A stretch of 57,121 nt of DNA from the NCBI GenBank assembly GCA_944389295.1, contig CALXLV010000017.1:1-57121 (forward strand), read 5' to 3'. Origin of the DNA: an uncultured Spirochaetaceae bacterium (lineage in GTDB: Bacteria; Spirochaetota; Spirochaetia; Sphaerochaetales; Sphaerochaetaceae). The position numbers and the translations under genes were made by a program. Shown here one piece after another: positions 52,724 through 57,121 of this stretch (position 1 is its first letter; every line of letters starts with the position of its first letter). Below the pieces are notes generated by a model. That model was not told the origin of the DNA. It did not search any database and saw nothing but the letters and a program-made list of their open reading frames with translations.

Positions 52724-53482
52724 TCACTTGTTATAGGTTATGATGGGGAGGAAATCATCCAGCTTCAGAGAGGCACCGCCGACCAGAGCACCGTCGATGT
52801 TCTCCTTCTCCATCAGAGCCCTGACGTTGCCGGGCTTAACAGAACCACCATACTGTATAATGAGATTATTTGCAATATCTTCACTGTACAGAGCCGCTAC
52901 GCATCTGCGGATGTAGGCATGTGCGGCATCGGCATCCTCGGGAGTTGCGGTCTTGCCTGTTCCGATCGCCCATACAGGCTCGTATGCGATGGTGATTTTC
53001 TCCATCTCGGTAGGAAGCACGTCCTTGAGGCCGACCCTGATCTGGCGCTCAAGCACCTCTTCCAGCTTGCCGCCTTCCCTCTCCTCCAGCGTCTCGCCCA
53101 CGCAGAGCACGACTTCCATCTTCAGGGAAAGCGCCAGCAGAACTTTGGAGTTGATGATCTCATCTGTCTCGCCGTAATACTGCCTTCTCTCGCTGTGGCC
53201 GAGGATGACGGTGTTAACTCCGATATCCTTGAGCATCTCAGGAGAGACCTCACCGGTGTATGCGCCGGAGAGGTGGTTTGCCATGTTCTGAGCCGCAACC
53301 GTGATTCCTGACCCCTCAACAGCCTTTACGACTGCGGGAAGGGAAACGAATGAAGGTGCGATCATCACGCGGCAGTCAGCTCCGGCCTTCTTCACAGCCT
53401 CAGCGAGCTCGGCCGCATAGGCCGCGCCCTCAGAGGGAGTGAGATTCATCTTCCAGTTGCCTGCGATATATGCTCTTCTCAT
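52724..53482 (-). CDS. tpiA: Triosephosphate isomerase
   Basis: Interconverts dihydroxyacetone phosphate and glyceraldehyde 3-phosphate. 252 residues from the ATG at 53482 (MRRAYIAGNWKMN): the catalytic lysine in GNWKMN (~12), histidine in VILGHSERRQY (~95), glutamate in IAYEPVWAIGTG (~168) and IIQYGGSVKP, DGALVGGASL for phosphate. The longer upstream frame overlaps pgk and is not family-like. The ATG stands one base after the pgk stop. Confidence 0.98.
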   Translation of the reverse strand: MRRAYIAGNWKMNLTPSEGAAYAAELAEAVKKAGADCRVMIAPSFVSLPAVVKAVEGSGITVAAQNMANHLSGAYTGEVSPEMLKDIGVNTVILGHSERRQYYGETDEIINSKVLLALSLKMEVVLCVGETLEEREGGKLEEVLERQIRVGLKDVLPTEMEKITIAYEPVWAIGTGKTATPEDADAAHAYIRRCVAALYSEDIANNLIIQYGGSVKPGNVRALMEKENIDGALVGGASLKLDDFLPIITYNK

Positions 53483-53483
53483 C

Positions 53484-54662
53484 TTACTTCTCCAGTGCCT
53501 TGATACCGGGCAGCTCCTTGCCTTCAAGGAACTCAAGCGATGCGCCGCCGCCTGTAGAGACGTGGCTGATCTTGTCTGCAAGTCCGAACTTGTTGATAGC
53601 CGCGACACTGTCTCCGCCGCCGACAACCGTTATAGCATCGGATGCAGCGAGAGCCTTTGCGACCTCTTCCGTGCCCTTTGCGAAAGCTGCGAACTCGAAA
53701 ACGCCCATCGGACCGTTCCATACAACGGTCTTGGCGCTCTTAACGGCATCCTTTACAAGCTCGACCGTCTTGGCGCCGATATCCATTCCCATGAGATCGT
53801 CGGGGATGTTCTTTCCGTCAACGTAGACAGGAGCAGCATCCTCCTTGAACTCAGCAGCGCAGACATGGTCTACAGGAAGAACGACGCGCACGCCCTTCTC
53901 CTCCGCCTTCTTGAGGAAGTTCTTCGCAGTCTCGAGGTAATCATCCTCTACAAGGGACTTTCCGATCGTATAACCCTGAACGCGGAGGAATGTGTACGCC
54001 ATTCCGCCTCCGATCACGATCGTGTCGCATGTTCGGACAAGCGACTCGAGAACTGTGATCTTCGAGGAGACCTTGCTTCCTCCGATGATAGCGACAAGCG
54101 GCTTCTCGGGGTTCTCAAGAATGGGAGCCATGAATTTGACTTCCTTCTCGATGAGGAAACCTGCGTAGGAAGGAAGATAGTGGGAAACGCCCTCTGTCGA
54201 GGCATGAGCCCTGTGAGCAGTTCCGAACGCATCGTTGCAGTAGACATCGCCGTAGGATGCGAGCTCCTTGGCGAACTCAGGATCGTTCTTCTCCTCCTGG
54301 GCATAGAACCTGACGTTCTCGAGAAGGAGCACGTCGCCCGGCTTGAGAGCCTCGACTTCCTTCTTCACCTCAGGTCCGATGACATCGGATGCGAGCTGCA
54401 CCTTGCTTCCGAGGAGTTTCTCGAACTCCTTTGCAACCGGTGCGAGAGAGTATGCGGGATTCTTCTGTCCCTTGGGGCGTCCGAGGTGTGTCATCACGAC
54501 AAGGGAGGCACCCTGGCTGAGAATGTACTTGATCGTGGGAAGAGCGGCCTTGATTCTTGTATTGTCAGTGACCACTCCGTCCTTGAGAGGAACATTGAAA
54601 TCAACGCGGATGAGAACACGCTTGCCCTTGAGATCCGCCTCATTGATTGTATTGAGAACCAT
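53484..54662 (-). CDS. pgk: Phosphoglycerate kinase
   Basis: Transfers phosphate from 1,3-bisphosphoglycerate to ADP in glycolysis. 392 residues with the N-terminal [37 protein letters not shown], the hinge region and the C-terminal nucleotide-binding [11 protein letters not shown] and [27 protein letters not shown] closes the protein. AAGGAG lies 7 bases ahead of the ATG. Located between gap and tpiA. Confidence 0.98.
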   Translation of the reverse strand: MVLNTINEADLKGKRVLIRVDFNVPLKDGVVTDNTRIKAALPTIKYILSQGASLVVMTHLGRPKGQKNPAYSLAPVAKEFEKLLGSKVQLASDVIGPEVKKEVEALKPGDVLLLENVRFYAQEEKNDPEFAKELASYGDVYCNDAFGTAHRAHASTEGVSHYLPSYAGFLIEKEVKFMAPILENPEKPLVAIIGGSKVSSKITVLESLVRTCDTIVIGGGMAYTFLRVQGYTIGKSLVEDDYLETAKNFLKKAEEKGVRVVLPVDHVCAAEFKEDAAPVYVDGKNIPDDLMGMDIGAKTVELVKDAVKSAKTVVWNGPMGVFEFAAFAKGTEEVAKALAASDAITVVGGGDSVAAINKFGLADKISHVSTGGGASLEFLEGKELPGIKALEK

Positions 54663-54685
54663 ATAGAACTCCTTGTTAAAAGAAT

Positions 54686-54707
54686 GGGCCTGCTTTGAGG
54701 CAGGCCC
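54686..54707 (-). terminator. Stem-loop in the gap-pgk gap, possible attenuator
   Basis: Eight-base-pair perfect stem GGGCCTGC/GCAGGCCC with a 6-base loop, followed on the minus strand by ATTCTTTTAA and then the pgk ribosome binding site. A second small hairpin (54713-54717 with 54723-54727) lies just before it after the gap stop. Together they could end part of the gap transcripts or stabilise the gap message. Confidence 0.6.
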
Positions 54708-54738
54708 GTATCCCCGGGCACGCCGGGTTGGCTTGTGA

Positions 54739-55761
<1,023 letters not shown>

Positions 55762-55763
55762 TC

Positions 55764-55780
55764 AATCATCAATGATGATT
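55764..55780. promoter_or_regulatory. Palindrome in the gap leader, possible operator
   Basis: Perfect inverted repeat AATCATC-3-GATGATT lying between the predicted transcription start (~55793) and the gap ribosome binding site. The position would suit a repressor that blocks transcription after initiation, or an RNA hairpin; the AT-rich stem is weak as RNA, so an operator is the better guess. No regulator is identified. Confidence 0.4.
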
Positions 55781-55799
55781 CTATGTCAGGTTCAACGCT

Positions 55800-55828
55800 T
55801 ATATACCATTTCCGAAGGAAAATGGCAA
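55800..55828 (-). promoter_or_regulatory. Promoter of gap
   Basis: Minus-strand TTGCCA (55828-55823), exact 17-base spacer, TATATA (55805-55800). The spacer contains a small TTTTCC-TTC-GGAAA inverted repeat. Leader of about 45 bases to the ATG. The -35 hexamer is identical to that of the TPR-GreA promoter. Confidence 0.7.
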
Positions 55829-55874
55829 TGAAAGCGCGGTCCGCAGGACCCTCTGAAGCTAAATATATACAGAT

Positions 55875-56318
55875 TTATCCAAAAAGAAAACCGAGCTCCG
55901 CCATAATCCTCTCCTGCTCGCGCAGCATCGGCTCGGCGGCGAAGTCGTTCGTGGCGTGATCCATTCCTCTCAGATGGAGGATTCCGTGCACGAGAAGCCT
56001 CCTCAGTTCCTCATCCTCAGGCACCGAGAGGGACTCCGCGTTCCGCCGCATCGAGTCGACAGAGATGAAGATGTCGCCAAGCTCCTTCTCCTCCCCTTCC
56101 ACCTCCGGAAACTCGAAGCCGTCGCAGAGGGCGAACGTCAGAATGTCGGTCGGCTCGTCCTTGCCCCTGTACTCCCTGTTGAGATCGCGCATCTCCGTAT
56201 CCGGTATGAAGTGGAGGGAGAAATCACCCTTCTCATCAAGATATACGAGTATCCTCTCAAGACAGCGCTCGACCTCGGCTGTATCCACCATGCCTGTCTC
56301 GTCATCGACGTAATGCAT
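55875..56318 (-). CDS. ybeY: Endoribonuclease YbeY
   Basis: Metal-dependent RNase needed for 16S rRNA 3'-end maturation and 70S quality control. 147 residues: LNREYRGKDEPTDILTFAL, LGDIFISVD and the zinc site HGILHLRGMDH (three histidines) are diagnostic. The N-terminal ~30 residues are divergent as in many members. Overlaps the HD phosphodiesterase gene by 17 bases, an order (pgpH-ybeY) common in bacteria. A short hairpin (55838-55850) lies after its stop and may be a weak terminator. Confidence 0.95.
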   Translation of the reverse strand: MHYVDDETGMVDTAEVERCLERILVYLDEKGDFSLHFIPDTEMRDLNREYRGKDEPTDILTFALCDGFEFPEVEGEEKELGDIFISVDSMRRNAESLSVPEDEELRRLLVHGILHLRGMDHATNDFAAEPMLREQERIMAELGFLFG

Positions 56319-57121
56319 CCTGTCCCTCCTTCTGGTACTCTATCCTCTGGTGATCGCGTCCCAGGAGATAGTGTATGAAGCTCTCCTTGATCTTCTCCAG
56401 ATCGTTTATAGTCAGCCCGGAGTTGTTGAGCTGCCTGTGGTTCATCTTGTCTATTATTATCGAGGATATGAACTTGTCGTATTTCTGATGGTTTGGATTC
56501 TTCATCGTCCTCGTCGCCGCCTCTGTGCAGTCGGAGAGCATCACAACCGCGCTCTCTGGACTTGACGGGATGTGTCCGTTGTAGCGGAAATCCTCCTCGC
56601 TGACCATCGAGCTCCTGCTCTCCTTGGCCTCCTTGATGGCCTCGTTGTAGAAGTACTTTATCAGGTCGTTGCCGTGATGCTCGGAGATTATGTCTATGAC
56701 CTCCTGCGGAAGCCCTATCTCCTTCGCCTTCTCCACTCCCAGCTTGACATGGGATTTGATTATCGCCGCGGAGAGCGTCTTGTTTATCTCGTCATGGGCG
56801 TTCTTCCCGTTCTGGTTCTCGATGAAGTACTCAGGGTGCTCAGCCTTGCCTATATCGTGGTAAAGCCCTCCGACCTTCGCGAGATCAGCATTCGCCCCGA
56901 TCGCCTTGCACGCCTCATATGCCATCTCGGAGACATTCTTCGAGTGGTTGGCCGTTCCCGGCGCTACCTGGCTCAGCCTGTTCAGCGTCGGAGTATCCGA
57001 AAATGAGAGCTCATGAAGCCTGTAGGCCGTTGGTATGTTGAAGATCTTCTCTATCACAGGAAGTATTATCGAGAGGAAGATGAATGAGAATACTACGTTT
57101 AGCGCCGATGTGATCGCACTG
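56302..57121 (-). CDS. PgpH/YqfF-type HD-domain phosphodiesterase, C-terminal part
   Basis: 272 residues of a longer gene cut by the right window edge; the first codons (SAITSALNVVFSFIFLSIILP) are a membrane segment, so the missing part should hold the rest of the membrane region. The soluble part has LSQVAPGTANHSKNVSEMA, GGLYHDIGKAEHPEYFIENQ (the HD pair), SHVKLGVEKAKEIGLPQ and SEHHG, the pattern of PgpH, which degrades cyclic di-AMP in characterised bacteria. It precedes ybeY. A shorter start at the GTG in position 57057 is not needed because the frame stays open to the edge. Confidence 0.9.
   Translation of the reverse strand, partial: SAITSALNVVFSFIFLSIILPVIEKIFNIPTAYRLHELSFSDTPTLNRLSQVAPGTANHSKNVSEMAYEACKAIGANADLAKVGGLYHDIGKAEHPEYFIENQNGKNAHDEINKTLSAAIIKSHVKLGVEKAKEIGLPQEVIDIISEHHGNDLIKYFYNEAIKEAKESRSSMVSEEDFRYNGHIPSSPESAVVMLSDCTEAATRTMKNPNHQKYDKFISSIIIDKMNHRQLNNSGLTINDLEKIKESFIHYLLGRDHQRIEYQKEGQDALRR

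Noticed and set aside
52724..53626. tpiA start at 53626
   Set aside because: The 48 extra residues lie in the pgk coding region and are serine/arginine-rich shadow sequence; MRRAYIAGNWKMN gives the expected N-terminus.

Overview
The window looks like a chromosomal piece of a host-associated or anaerobic member of the Spirochaetota (Treponema/Sphaerochaeta relatives). The pointers are a GreA factor carried at the end of a ~910-residue TPR-like protein, a NusA ending in a zinc ribbon, a TamB-BamA pair next to mutS, PEGA/SUMF1-type surface proteins, and the order rimP-nusA-infB-rbfA-truB-ribF-rpsO-pnp as remembered from treponemes. DNA is moderately GC-rich and genes are packed, most on the minus strand with 1-40 bp overlaps. 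No tRNA, rRNA, CRISPR array, insertion sequence or phage gene was recognised, and no gap exceeds 300 bp.

Layout. 1-5.6 kb (minus): start of rpsA, cmk, an rRNA pseudouridine synthase, scpB-scpA (condensin partners), recA, dtd, rpe. 5.7-8.5 kb (plus): the TPR-GreA fusion, ended by a strong terminator. 8.5-32 kb (minus): tamB-bamA-mutS (outer-membrane biogenesis, mismatch repair), the rimP-nusA-infB-rbfA-truB-ribF-rpsO translation/transcription block, pnp, dut, an LptF/LptG permease pair, tgt and a ProXp-ala-type editing protein. 32-38.8 kb: tmk (plus), then the lepB-hemW pair, yebC-ruvC-ruvA-ruvB-queA on minus. 38.9-45.5 kb: a PEGA/SUMF1 membrane protein coupled to smpB, then, convergent to them, tetR and the tmRNA gene ssrA, then a two-gene GNAT acetyltransferase/small-protein module, then folD-miaB-sirtuin. 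45.5-48.9 kb: the most accessory-looking part, with a small beta-barrel protein and two unrelated lipoproteins. 49-57 kb (minus): a phosphoribosyltransferase, map, nusB, a parvulin foldase, a flavodoxin-like protein, the glycolytic operon gap-pgk-tpiA-secG, ybeY and the C-terminal end of a PgpH-type HD phosphodiesterase.

The most interesting signals are: (i) a compact two-gene unit (59-residue protein plus GNAT acetyltransferase, 4-base overlap) beside ssrA/smpB, which has the form of a toxin-antitoxin pair but whose small protein I cannot assign to a family; (ii) several operon heads (scpA, mutS, folD, a lipoprotein, the PEGA gene) with a -10 box only 6-7 bp before the ATG and no Shine-Dalgarno sequence, suggesting leaderless transcripts; (iii) a thymidylate kinase whose P-loop lysine is replaced by threonine; (iv) a RibF whose riboflavin kinase half has lost the family signature; (v) tetR starting 11 bp after the mature tmRNA end. 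All functional calls rest on motifs read by eye; no database search was run.
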